Assembly: GCF_052857255.1 (NCBI RefSeq)
Contig: NC_135505.1
Location: forward strand, 58,089,368-58,153,367
DNA: 64,000 bases
Reading direction: 5' to 3'
Source of the DNA: Amblyomma americanum
Taxonomy: Eukaryota > Arthropoda > Arachnida > Ixodida > Ixodidae
The notes beneath the pieces were generated by a model. The model ran no database searches, was not told the DNA's origin, and saw nothing but the letters and a program-made list of their open reading frames with translations. Made by a program: the position numbers and the translations under genes. Positions 51,897 through 63,702 of this stretch are shown in pieces; the first letter of the stretch is position 1, and each line of letters begins with the position of its first letter.

Positions 51897-51998
51897 ATAT
51901 TATAAACAAAAACGTAGCATATGGACGGGACGAGTCGCAACCGTCCTGTATTCGCCCTTGTTCGTCCCGTCCATATGCTACGTTTCTGTTTATAATAT
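51897..51998. repeat. Near-perfect 38-bp inverted repeat (hairpin)
   Basis: The left arm 51897-51934 pairs with 51961-51998 over all 38 positions except one A/C mismatch and one terminal G-T pair. The loop is 26 nt. The arms contain CGTAGCATATGGACGGGACG. The structure fits a very short MITE or a hairpin RNA precursor. Confidence 0.85.
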
Positions 51999-52051
51999 GA
52001 AATTTTGGTAACAATTAGCAAGGGAATCTGCCGGTAGCTCTTATAAAAAAC

Positions 52052-53157
52052 TTATAATTGCGCATGTATTCGCAAACTCGATGCAATGCAAAACTCCTGG
52101 TGCTCGTGCCGAAAGAGAGGACGAGTGGAACCGACAAAGTGAGACCCTAATTTGTAATGAGAATTTCTAGGTGTGCTCTTCTCTGATGTGCAACCCTCCG
52201 GGAAGAGGGTAGGAAATGCTCCAAATGTCTCAACCTCACCACAAGCCGCACAAAGGTTTGTGGGACTGAACTCGCATCTACATAAGTAACGGTTTAAACA
52301 GGGAATCTTGCACCGCATGAGTGCCATCGCTACCTCACACTGCCGGGTTTTACGCGGACGAGCCTTCCATGGGTACATGAGATGTTAGTAGTCAACAGTA
52401 GAGATTAAGGAATCGTATCGTTGCGCGTGGCAGTTATAAACTGAAAACGCTGAAATCGAGTCATACCGAAAAGAACAAGTTTAGGGTCGCTACAGGCAAC
52501 AGGTGCATTTAGAGCTGATTTTGCCAGAAACTCTGCTGCTTTATTTTGCAAAATACCACAGTGGCCTGGTATCCAAACGAAGCACACCGCTTTCACCCAT
52601 CCAGGACTAAAAAAACTTTAGTGAGCGTACCAAAAAAGCGTTTCATGTGTACTGCAGCGCCAACAAAACAGAGAGACATTCTGAGAGGAATATCACCTGA
52701 GAAACAGTTGTGCGACTTTTCAAAGCGGCCAGCCCAAGAGCCATAAACTCTGCTAGAAATATGGTTGTGTAATCCGGGACTCTAAACAAAAAACTCCATG
52801 AGAGAGACTGAAAAAAATAATAACCGCTGCCTTCCGGCCGGCCCCAGATTCATCTGTATCAATCACAGTATGTTGCGGGAAATGGGCAAGGTGATCAAAG
52901 AGGAGGCCAGTTAATGTCCTTGCGGGCAGATGCTTCGCATTAAGTGGGAAAATATAATTAAAATCAATATCCACCCGGGACCTTGCACAACCAACACTGC
53001 ATAGAAAACTGAGATCCAGAGCAATATTGAATAAAAGGCTCTGAATAAAAACAGCTTGCAGGCGACGGAACCTTGGCCAATTAGGAGTGAGAAAGAGGGC
53101 TTGCTGCGAGACGAAAATAGGTGTAGCCACACCAGGAGCCGACTCAAACGCCCGCAA
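52052..53157 (-). pseudogene. RNase H and C-terminal part of the minus-strand LINE
   Basis: The RNase H start is readable as VIDTDESGAGRKAAVIIF (about 52860-52810). The last RNase H block is AVCFVWIPGHCGILQNKAAEF (52590 on), where the final Asp/Glu-containing motif W-x-P-x-H-x-x-x-x-x-N-x-x-A-D is nearly complete. The C-terminal segment (52378-52052) reads RQCEVAMALMRCKIPCLNRY and NLCAACGEVET, a C-x2-C motif that many such LINEs carry. Several frames are needed. Confidence 0.75.
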
Positions 53158-53164
53158 AAAAGTC

Positions 53165-54283
53165 CTAAACTGTTAAAAGGTGAAAACGGGAGTTAAGGTC
53201 GGGAATACGAGCCTCCAAGTACAGAACTGCGGTGGAAACTGATTCAGAGAGACTTAGGCAGAGGCGCAGTGCGCGCCTTTCTAGCAGCAGGAACGGATGA
53301 AGCTTATATTCGGAGGAACCAGGAAAAAGTATGCAGCCGAATTCCAAAATAGTTGTGACATAGGCTTTGTAGAGAAGTACAAGCGTGCCCTGGCGCATGC
53401 CAAATTTCCTATTAATTGTTCAAAGTAGCCTACCTAGTGCACGCTCACCTTTCTCAACGTTAGTCTCGATGTGTGGCCGCCAATCTATACTGGCATCATA
53501 AACAACGCATAGATACCTGAACAATTCCAGTTGAGGTATGCTGTCCGAGCGATAGTGTAGCGATATATATAAAGGCATGTTGGTTTTAACAATTAGCACG
53601 CTGCTTTTGTGCACGTTTAATACCAAACTTAATGTATCCAGCCAAACCTCCACCGCATTGAGATAATGCTGGAGAGAACGATATAGGGCATGAATGTCTG
53701 CTGCAGACGCAAAGAAGGCTATGTCATCTGCATGAACATATACTGTAACATAAGGGTGTACTGGAATATCGCACATCAGCAGATTGAATAGAAGTGGCGA
53801 AAGTACAAAAGCTTGTGGCACGCCACTGGTCTAGGCATAGGTGTCTGAGGTGAAGGAACCGTCAGAGCAAAAGAACTGCCGTCCTGTTAAAAATTCGCGG
53901 ATCCATGTATAAATGTAGTACGGCGGGTGTAATAATGCCAATATAGACAGAAGGATCGAATATTCAACACTGTCGTACGCTTTAGCATAGTGAAGGGTCA
54001 CTAATGCTGATACTTTATTCTTGCGCATAGCAAGGTGGAATCTGCTCTCTAAATCGACGTGGGCAGACCAAATAGAGCATCCGCGGCGAAAGGCAATCTG
54101 GGCAGAGTTCAATGCGTTGACTTCTGAAATATGCGCTGACGGGCGGCTGTGCACAATTCTTTCTATAAGCATTACGAAATTGGATGTTAGAGCTATCGGC
54201 CAAATGTTATCAATATGGAAGCCTTTCTTTGTATCTTTTAAGAGCAATATTATTTCGCCACCTTCCAGGAGGGCAGCAACCAT
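53165..54283 (-). pseudogene. Reverse transcriptase of the minus-strand LINE
   Basis: The first half (54283-53831) contains NIWPIALTSNFVMLIERIV, AQIAFRRGCSIWSAHVDLES and LHYAKAYDSVEY (first catalytic Asp is Tyr-flanked and altered: the F/L-D-x-x-K-A-Y-D block reads LHYAKAYD). The second half (53821-53420) has PQAFVLSPLLFNLLM and YVHADDIAFFASA, with the Asp pair kept but the preceding Tyr/Phe-Ala changed to His-Ala. The thumb continues to 53165 (LYKAYVTTILEFGCILF). A stop at 53831 separates the halves. Confidence 0.78.
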
Positions 54284-54763
54284 GCTGTTTCCAATGATGT
54301 ATTGACCAGATCAAGGAGGCCCTAGAGCGAAGTCTTGCGCTAGGATTTTGAACACACTGACGGTAACACCATCCCAAAGCGGAGCTGAGGATTGCATTAA
54401 AGAAACTGCAGTTGTTAACTCTGATTTGTCAACCATAACATAGTCTGAACAGGGGTAGGAGGCGAACAGAGGGACTCTACACTGCTAATGAAAACGTGAA
54501 GCAAGCCCTTGAGCAATTCGCTCTAACTCATCTTTCGCCTCATGTGGAGAGAGCACCACCGAGCTTGTTAACTGCATGGCTGAGGAGTTTACATTCCGTT
54601 CTATAAAACAATACAAAACCTTCCTATTTTTTCGGTTTCAGAAATATGTCTTCAAGTTTTGATTGTAGCCATCCTTTGCCTTTGCATTGATTATTACACC
54701 ACGGGGATGGTGATCTATTGCAAACAGCAGAACGCACAGTGAACTGAGAGCTCTCCGTAGCCT

Positions 54764-55363
54764 TCAAAACTGACGAAAACACTCGCTGAGCCCTGTCGGT
54801 CCTGCATCACATGAACAAGGATAAGATGTAAGGGAGGCGGGCAGAGATGCTTTGTAGGCTGCAAGATTAACTAATTTTCGGGCAGAACCAAGATCTCCGA
54901 GGGAGCTCACCAATATGGTGAACACAATTGGTAGGTGGTCACTAGATGTGCGGCAGCCAGTTGTGGACCATGCCCTGAGACATACTCCTCTTGCTACCAA
55001 GGACAAATCGAAAACTGAGCGCGAGTGCGTGCGGGTGAAGGGTATAGCCCGAGAGTTGCAGCACCGGACATCATTTGCTGACATCCATGTCCATAACATA
55101 TGTCCATGTGAATAAGTATAGGAACCCCAGCCCACGTGGTGTGAGTTGACGTCCCCTGCAATGATTACCCTGCTAGAGTTTGCATGTAAGATGTCTAGGT
55201 GGTCTGTTCTGCATACTCCATTTGGAAAACAGACGTTTGCGGCTGTGGCAGTAGTGCAGTGCAGCAAAGTGAGATCTATAGCTAGAAGCTCGCAATCAGA
55301 ATCCATTACTTTTTTAGTTATTAATGCCCGGTGGCACAATTTTGACGAAATCAGGGTCACCAA
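54764..55363 (-). pseudogene. AP-endonuclease of the minus-strand LINE
   Basis: The open frame reads DSDCELLAIDLTLLHC, RVIIAGDVNSHHVGWGSYTY (metal-binding Asp/Asn; the usual G-D-F-N is G-D-V-N) and RTSSDHLPIVFTIL (the S-D-H block). These are core motifs of LINE endonucleases that nick the target. The N-terminal W-N-x-x and the Q-E block upstream are not clearly readable in this copy. Confidence 0.8.
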
Positions 55364-55560
55364 CCCGCCGCCCCAGCGTTTATGCGGTCCGCACGGAAAT
55401 CACGTAACCTGTTTAAAGAAAATAACTTAACAGGAGAGAGCCAAGTTTCTTGCAAGAGCGCAATATCTGGGTTATGAGAAAAGAAGAATTTTTAAATCAG
55501 TAAGAGATGATGCAAAAGAGCGGTGATTCTATTGCAGAACTTTTACATTCGCCATGATGC

Positions 55561-56577
55561 CTATTTGAGAATATAGGCTGAAACAGCCTCTTGTAGCATA
55601 TCTGACTTGGAAGACACTCTAGAAGGCCCATTTCTTGTCTTGAGCTGGGGAACGCAGGACTTAGAAGGAGACGTTGAATCACGAGGCTTCTGCGTAGGAC
55701 AAGCCATTTCTACATCATTAGTGCAAGCAGTTTTGCGAGAAAGGTTTACAGGGACGCTGTCTAGAGGCGGCACGTGAGACGGCACCTTAGGTGATGACGC
55801 AGCAACGAACCTGAGCACAGGCTTGCTGCGATGTTGATGCTGTTAGAACTACAGGCTGAGTTTGAGAAACAGCCTGATTTGCAGCAATATCAGACAACGC
55901 CCGCCCGAAGCTGCTGAGCTTGCGCTTGACCAGAACTAAGAGTGCTTTTTTGACGTTTGGCACTATTGAGGCAGAAAAAGTGCCCTCGATGTCTTGAGTA
56001 GAGGAACGCACAAGGCTGGCATATGAATGTTTTTTTTTTCGGTTAAGCAGTGCATAAGCGTCTGCCCGTGAGCAGCGATTCTGCTCAATTAATTCCAATA
56101 AACTTTGCTCCTGTGACCAACTTTCACAATTCGCATCATCGGCGCTGTGACTGTTACTGCATAGACAACAGCTTGGTTATTGAGTGTTACAGCTGTCGGA
56201 AGAGTGACCTTCACCACACACCCTGCATCTGGTCGTCGACTCACAGACTCTGCTGCTATGCCCAAATCTCCAACAGTTGGTACATTGCAGGGGCTGAGGA
56301 TGCAACGGGTCCACGAGGTGGAAAAGTGGCCAAATTTCCAACTCCGTGGGGAATGTGCGATCAGCCAAAGTTGCTTTGACTGACTCCGTTGCAGCACGCA
56401 CTCCAGCCATCTCGCGAGAGCAGCGGTATACAGAAATAATTCCAGCCCCGGCTTCCTGGAAATCCTCCAAAAAAAAAAAAGGGTCGATCGGACGAGGTAA
56501 CAAAAGAAGGAGGTGTACCTAAGCGCAAATTGACACTTCGAGCGGCTGCTACAATTGTTGAAGTCAACACGATACAT
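55561..56577 (-). pseudogene. ORF1 (Gag-like) of the minus-strand LINE
   Basis: In the frame 56503-56177, LQCTNCWRFGHSSRVC and TRCRVCGEGHSSDSC form two CCHC knuckles that would bind element RNA. They are preceded by FPTELEIWPLFHLVDPLHP. In the next frame (56098-55787), MELIEQNRCSRADAYALLNR and RSSTQDIEGTFSASIVPNV correspond to the region after the knuckles. The rest (55818-55561) is Ser/Pro-rich. At least two frameshifts occur. Confidence 0.75.
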
Positions 56578-59500
56578 TACCTGATTTGCTTTGAGTATTC
56601 AACACGACGAAATTACTCAGTGTTTAACTGGTTATTTTCTACTACTTTCTGTAAACTTTCCTGGGTGGTCGTGTAGCGCAATAGCACAGCTTGGAAGGAT
56701 TGAAATGAAAATTAAACCGTGTTCAAACCTTACGCAACCTGCAGAGATTACTCTAAGCATCCTTTAATTCCGCCCTTACCGTTATGAATTATTTTTCAAT
56801 TGGTCCTTATTGTACAACACAATACAAAATAATAAAGTACAACAAAATACAATTTTTTATTCCAAACAACGTACACAATGTACTATTGTAGCATTAAAGG
56901 CCTAAACGCTTTCTCTCTTCGCAATAACAGGCTACTGGGTAGCGAGGTGGAGCTCCAATAAATGTTTTTCCTGGAACTCGCGTCCTAGAAACTTTTGTCC
57001 CCAACAGTACATGTTTGAAGTGAAGGAAGAAAAAGCCGCGTAAACGCGGCTTGACGATACTCACCATCACCCATGGTGTGTCCGGCAGCGCGGTGCTCAG
57101 CAATGTCACGGCGTATTAGGAATCGTAATAATAGCAAGAAAAGAACATAGATTCAGGAAACGCGAAGGCAGTTTAGCATTTTTCGCGATCAAAAAACAGT
57201 TTTGATCTGAACTTTTCTTTGCATCTGTGAGAGGCTGTCAATACAGAAAACACAAAAACAACTTCAAACAGAGGTTAACAAAATGAAAATGAGCAGACAC
57301 TACAGAAGCAACTCCAGTAGTCGCTTTGAAGTTATGGCTGAAGTGTTATCTTTGGTTAGACTGAACTGGTTAAACCAGATGGTAACGCATGCCTTTGCCT
57401 TAGGGCTTGAAAGCCATAATTCGTGCGTGGTCGTGGTATGTACAAGAATTCATGATGGCGTATTAGGCGAGGTGCAGGGGCTTCTTTGATGTCAGACATG
57501 CAGGTGTGTAAAGTTACGTTCTGATGAATTTGGGTCCTATAAACTGTTAATAATTTATATTCATATAATTCATATAACCTACGAACATTTAGAATACTGT
57601 ATTAAGAAAAAAGCTGCACCATCTGATTTTTGTCCTTGTTAACTTAGTGGAGCGCCTGCTAGGACAGGGCGCGATCTCGGGTACAAGCTCTGCGCAAAAC
57701 AGATTTTTATAAAACAGCAAATTATCAATGAATGCTGAATATATCTTTTCTAGCAGATTTGCTGAACTACGGTAATCGCTATGAATAATCGTACTTTACA
57801 TGTACCATGCTCTATATTATTTCTCTACTTTGAGAACCATCGAAATTCTATTAAACTTTGAATACGCTATCGTATATCTGCAAAGACCACCAAATGTATA
57901 CAAACATTTCTTGTAGGAAAATTGTCATCCGAAAAAAGAAGAATATCCGAAGGTTCGCTGTTTATACTAACCGCATTTAAGGTGGAATGTTGTGGACCAC
58001 GGAAAACACCTGATAAAGTTTAGAATATAAACTGAAGAAAACAGTGGAGAACTACATATAAAATTTAAAATAGTTGTTTAATAACTGCAAGGAAATACTC
58101 TAATTAACGTTACGCAGAAAAAGTTCGCAAAATAGACAATATGAAGACGACTATAGATAGATACATTACTATGCGTTATTACTTAAAAGCTGCAGAAAAC
58201 TAGATTTTTGCACTATATTTCAACTACAACAAATGGACGGACAAGATACCGAATGAGCTTAAGACAGAATTAAAAAGGACAAGCAGTTCTGAAGAGGCGC
58301 GTTAATTATAAGGGAATAAATATTGACTTAATTGCAAAGCAAAAAAAACCTGAAACCGCAGAATAAAAAAAAACCGAAGCACTTATTAAGAGCAGTGCTT
58401 TTTTCGACTTATCTGAACTATGCAAGCTCGAAGAAACCTTAAAATGAATGATATGGGTAAATGACGGTAAAAATATAATTTCCGTGGTCCATTTTTTTTG
58501 TAATTAGATTTAGGTTAATAATATACCAAAACCGCCTCCAGCTATTTACGGGCGAACTTTTTGGCGGTTGTGAATAAATCACAATAGCTGTCAGCAGTTT
58601 AGAGTGGAAATAACGCGATTTGTTGAAGAAACTGCGATAAAATCATTGTTTAACTCTTTGTCAATCCATTTCTTCAGGTGTTCCCCCAGTGATAGTCTTG
58701 CGATTGCCTTCCGGCTCTTAGCGACATGAAACTGACTCTTATTCAAAAGTATTTATTATTATTATTCAGCGGAATGAACGCTCGAAGGAAGCTTATATGG
58801 AAGGAACGAACGGAAGGAAGCTTATATGAGTAATCTGCCTTTCCAACCTCATGGGTTCTATGAAGCTTTGTTCCAACATTCGCATGACGGTAGGGCGAGC
58901 AGTGCGTTACAGAGAGAAAGAGTAAAAATAGATTCCCATTTTTTTCATCGTTCACAGTGACACACACGAAGCTGCTTTATGCGCGAAAAAGCACTGCTAA
59001 TAGAGAGGCATTTTCTTTCCTTTCAAGAACAGTGCACTTAACCTCGGATACAGAGGACGTCTGACATCGCAAACAGGCAGTTTTATTGAGAACTGTTTAT
59101 TAGGTTCCTGCTTTACTCTATTGGTTTCGTGTTTCTTTTTTCATCCAGTAGTCGGGATAACAAACGTCACGGATGACTGATCGAAAACGCAGGCTAGAGC
59201 TATTATTTTGTCAGAAGGTCCATAACAAGATATGAGGCTGGTGAGCTGAAAAGTACTGCACCGCAAAAGAAAAACAAAACACATATTGAGAATTCGAGAA
59301 GTTTAAATATGTGATCAATCTTATGAACATAAGCCTCATGCCATGTTATTAAAAATGAAGGTGGGAAAGCGTCAGAAAATTAAGTTCACCACGCTGAATA
59401 AGCGGTGTCGGGGCCCTATTCTATAAGGATTCATTATTGATTGTCATTTAATTTGGCGTTACGTTAGAGTGACCAAGCATCAGACGAAACGAGCGGTTGG

Positions 59501-61840
59501 TCATTCACAGAAATCTCAACATAGAGGGTCGCCACGTAGAGGAATGCCTACCCTACTTGTTGCACGCACGGGCTGACCCATGGCTTCGTTATGCAGCCAA
59601 GGGCGTCGTCCGGTCTCCAGTGAACAGTGGCCCTGTCGCTTCTCACGGATACCTCAAAACTGTAGCTAGGTGATCGAATACAGGTTGTGAATGCCCCAGG
59701 ACCACATGGACATGAAATGAAAAATCGATAATGCAGCTCTGTTCAACGCGGCTCTGATATCGAACAGCAGCTTATCCCGTTTGCTGTTGTATTGGGTCGC
59801 AAAAACTTAGGGCTGGTATAAGTGTTGAAAGGTTGTTGTTCAGGTGTTGCATCTACAGCGTATGCTCTAGCTTAGATATATTATAAACGACAAGAATCTT
59901 TTAATATATCCTATGAGAGCGTTTACGAAAACAAGTTCAGTTTTCAACGCCGTCAAACGAATCACTACTGAAGTGTGAACTAAAGATTCCAAAGAGCTTG
60001 TTTCTACAGATCTAAGTGCGCCATTCACGGTTCCAGAAATTTAGATATGTTCGTAAACAATAAAATGTTAAGCATCATTTTCTCTTGTCTGAAAGCTTGG
60101 GAAAATTATTACAGTTAAAGTAAGAATATATTGTATGCAGTAAAATTTCAGCGGCGGAGTCGATTGGTTTTCTTAGGAGTTTAAAAAGTGCTATACAGAG
60201 TAGATATTGCGTTGCATTTAAAACGGCTTGCTTGAATTCCTTGCTGCAAAATATAAAGCTAATATTACCATTAACTCTCGTTAGTTGTTTTCTGCGAGTA
60301 AAATAGGGGAGGTAACCTCAAAACAATTCCTATATCAATAGCTATATATTCTGTAGAATACAAAAAAAAAAGATTGTATTTGTGTTTTGAGCACCCTTGT
60401 TGTTAGGGGGAAAACATAAAGCTTTTGATTACCAATTCAGAGTCTACTCTGCTTGAGCGCCGTTCTCTACTACAACAATCCTTGCAGATGGTAGCTTCTC
60501 ATCCGTTCTCATCTAAATGTGACTTATATGTTACCTTAAGTACAGTAGCCCCTTCAAATTTTTCTTACCTGCTGCGATGTTTCCTTAATTTATTCAAAAT
60601 TCAGCCACCTTCACAAGGAAATGTTTATACGTGGATGTAGAATATATTTTACGCGCTGTCTTATTATAGGTTAGCAGGAGGTCCGCGAAAGAACTGTACT
60701 ACTAAATATATAGACGATTAAAAAGTTTCCATTTGTACTATGTGCCCATCCGTAATTATCTTGGCGAATGAAAGTATAACAACTTCTCGCTTTAAAGAAC
60801 TAAACCGAACCCTCCTACTTTCTTCAAACTAGTGATACTTTACTCGTTTCCTAATGCTTCTATGATCTATTTATTATTTCTTGCTTCAGTTGATGTTTTG
60901 TTGTACAGTGCAGTGCTTGCGACATTTTGTGATAATGCGTTTCCAGCATTATCTTATTGCAGTGTGTCTTCTTTCTTCCAATGTTTCTATTTATTTATGC
61001 TGCTAATAAGTTAATACGCAGAAATATAACTACGTTCATCTGCATGAAATGTATTCCTGCTGTCTGTCTGGCGCGTAAGCTTGAGGTGAAGACTTCGTCA
61101 AGGAGGCATACCAGTTTCGTTTTTCCTCACCTCATGCCTGTACTGCATACATTTGTATTTATGTAAGATAGAAAATGAACTGAATTTAACTGAAACAGAA
61201 ACTACCGGTTCTTGGGGTAATTGTGGGTTTCAGCGTATGTTACACTATTGCTCATTGCGGCGAATTTGTATGACAGCAACCTTTCAAATCTGGTACCCAC
61301 TCTAAGCCTCTGAAACACGCTACAACAGCCACGTGTCACAGCTGTTTCACCTAAAATTCCATACCGCCTGTGCTGTGCGTCGCTGCTGACGAAGTAAGCT
61401 TTAGCGGCTAATAGAACGTGTTTTATCATTTCGTTAACAAGGTGTACAGGAGAGTGATCGTCTTTCACTTACTGCAGATTGTCGAGTTCTCAGAACACGT
61501 ATCGTTTTTCTTGTGTATAACATTCCTTCGGAGCTCACTAGCCCATCATGTCTTACAGGAATGCAAGCTGCCGAGATAGATCGTGATGCATGTTGCTTAA
61601 TTAGTGGAAGTATTTTTGTGTCGTCTCCTTAGTCTCTCACCCGTATTTTTCCGCTGCCTTCTAAACAACCTAATGTTGTGTCGCTGACCTTAATACATAA
61701 TAGCTTTATGCACTGGTTCTTATTCGTCATCTGTGACCTTTACCTCCCCAGACACCGTTTTGAACAACATAACTCCCAAGGTAACATAGAACAGGAAGCT
61801 TAATCAATGCTTCTGTGTACCGCTTTGTTATGTTCATGAA
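56578..61840. other. A+T-rich sequence without recognised features
   Basis: I checked both strands for long frames, tRNA-like motifs and retroelement signatures and found none convincing. Minor points are a (TTA)n run near 58750 and a short direct repeat, GAAGGAAGCTTATATG, at 58785-58800 and 58812-58827. Confidence 0.45.
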
Positions 61841-61842
61841 TA

Positions 61843-62010
61843 TGGCGTCTGGGGCTGTTTCGATGGTCATGGTTTTAAATCTCCCTGGTGGCTTGTTGCT
61901 ATTTTTCTTCTGCTTTCTAACCAGTTATCTTTCAGCGATAAAATAGTTGTTAGTGTTATCGCCTAGATTAATGCCTCAAAATATAAAACAAAAATACATT
62001 TCTCAGCCCC
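61843..62010 (+). mobile_element. SINE-like copy C, head degenerate
   Basis: The body TTTTTCTTCTGCTTTC (about 61899-61914), followed by TCTTTCAGCGATAAAATAG and a stretch ending AATATAAAACAAAAATACAT, parallels the body at 62640-62760. The tRNA-like head (61843-61890) is too degenerate to be certain. Confidence 0.4.
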
Positions 62011-62571
62011 TATCAAAGAGCACAACAGAAAAATTTCTGTTACAACAGAGTTTCATGCAGAGTTTTGGTATCGGACAACACAAATTTCTGTGTTAACAAC
62101 AGGTATTTTTTTGTATACAGCGATTTCCTGTCGTAACAATTGAGAGTTCTGTCCCAGCAACATATAAAACCGCTATGCTAGAGGAGAAACTGCCGTAGCG
62201 ATAGGACCTAAAGCATGTTTGTTGTAGATTGGGACCAGCTCTGTCGTAGTTTTTGACTGGGATGTTGCTCGTTTCCGGAGACTGTTGTTTTGCTTAACAT
62301 GTATGTCATAACAAGCCCCTCATTTCATTTTCTTGGCGGCTCAAGAGCTTAAAGGGGGCTGCGATTGTGGCACTCTTGACATCACAGTTAGCATAAGAGG
62401 GTCTCGAGTAGCTTCCGCCCTCTCCGTTCGACGACGTCCCATATGACATTCACGGTAATACAGGGAGCACTGCATCCGCCGCTATCGAAGAGGGTGGCGA
62501 CGGTGAACACTCTCAGGGCTAGGCAGCACGCAACAAACGCACCCCCGAAAGCAGATTGAACTGTCACCGCC

Positions 62572-62760
62572 ACAAATAAGTTGGTAGAGCACCGAAAGCG
62601 ATATGTGGAGGTGATGGGTTCGCATCGCACCATGGTTCTTTTTCTTCTGCTTTCAAATCAGTAACCTTTCCGCGAATGAAATAAATTGCTAGAAAATGAT
62701 AACCCCTTAATTTACTTGATTTAGCCCAAAAATTACAAAATAAAAACATCTCACTATAAT
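62572..62760 (+). mobile_element. tRNA-derived SINE copy D
   Basis: The head AAGTTGGTAGAGCACCGAAAG and a B-box-like GATGGGTTCGCATCGCACC lie at 62574-62630. The body TTTTTCTTCTGCTTTC follows at 62640. The head matches those near 33.6 and 34.6 kb. Confidence 0.55.
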
Positions 62761-62889
62761 TTTTGTTCAGGTGACGGTTGGCTTCCATCAGATATAGCCT
62801 GTCATAAAGAGCGCCTCATTTCCCTCCTATATATATGTATAAATATATTATGGGGTTTTAATCAGGGGCACAAATGCGTTCCCCCCCCC

Positions 62890-63430
62890 CTTTAGCCGCC
62901 GCTGACACAGTTCAAAACCGCCAGACCCCGCACCGCGATCGCGTACGCTACCCAGCGCACGCCCACCACGGCGGGCCTTTCCCTGAGGGAGCAAAGGAAC
63001 GACAACTCTGACACAAACAGGCATTTATTGCTACAGCAACAATAGCGCCAGCTGGCAACAAATTGCGCTGATGAATCGAGGTCGACCAACACAACAGGAA
63101 GGTTACGAGCGAATCTTCGCCCACGCTAGGGCAAGGGATACTCCAAGCCCGGACGAGAAGGGATACGGGAGGATGTCACCCCGTCACTTCCCCGCCCCGC
63201 TAGCGAAAAGCGGAGCCGCGGGCGAAACGTCCGCTCTAGCCGACGATCCCAACCGAAGAGAGCGATGCTGTAAGCTACATCCTGCGTGCGAGCGCAAGCA
63301 GTCTCTGTGGCGCCCTTCCTTGTTATTTACGGTAACTAACCAGGGAATGTGCCGCTCCTTTGAGGCGATGATGTTGCTGCAGGGTGTATCGCGGAAAAGC
63401 CTTTAGAGGGGTCTCAAGGCAGGTCCCCAA
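62890..63430 (-). repeat. G+C-rich repeat, possibly an LTR on the minus strand
   Basis: On the minus strand GCAATAAATGCCTG (near 63030) looks like an LTR polyadenylation region, followed by TTCCTTTGCTCCCTC. There is no partner LTR in the window, so this is tentative. A 111-codon plus-strand frame (63071-63406) lies across it and is not supported as a gene. Confidence 0.3.
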
Positions 63431-63431
63431 A

Positions 63432-63434
<3 letters not shown>

Positions 63435-63494
<60 letters not shown>
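63435..63494. repeat. (TA)n microsatellite
   Basis: About 29 TA units without interruption. Confidence 0.95.
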
Positions 63495-63497
<3 letters not shown>

Positions 63498-63680
63498 ATA
63501 CGGGAATAAAAGAAGAGGCGGAGAGCGAGTGCGAGCGGCGAGCGCGCGGCTGTAGCACGAGGGAGATAGAACGAGAAAGCTTGGCCGCCGCCGGTCGTGC
63601 TTCGCCGGCTCTCCTCCGTACTGCTGCTATATTTCTCTGGGCGGGCCCGTGGCCACCCCGTGGCATCCCACACCGTAACA
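63495..63680 (+). repeat. 3' part of the left LTR of an element that runs off the window
   Basis: GGGAATAAAAGAAG near 63501 resembles a poly(A) region, and the segment ends CACCGTAACA at 63680. A TGG-initiated primer-site candidate (TGGTGGCAGCGGTGGGA, 63684-63700) follows at once. The LTR start is not identified and may lie before the (TA)n run. Confidence 0.6.
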
Positions 63681-63702
63681 TTTTGGTGGCAGCGGTGGGA
63701 TC

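Larger units (their letters stand above)
52040..56577 (-). mobile_element. I/Jockey-type LINE with RNase H, long but degenerate (minus strand)
   Basis: From right to left on the minus strand it encodes an ORF1 with CCHC knuckles, an AP-endonuclease, an RT, an RNase H and a C-terminal Cys-rich segment, about 4.5 kb in total. ORF1 shares family-specific sequence with the plus-strand fragment at 16.6-17.3 kb. The RNase H places it in the I/Jockey-related group of LINEs that carry this domain. Stops and frameshifts break all parts. Confidence 0.8.
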
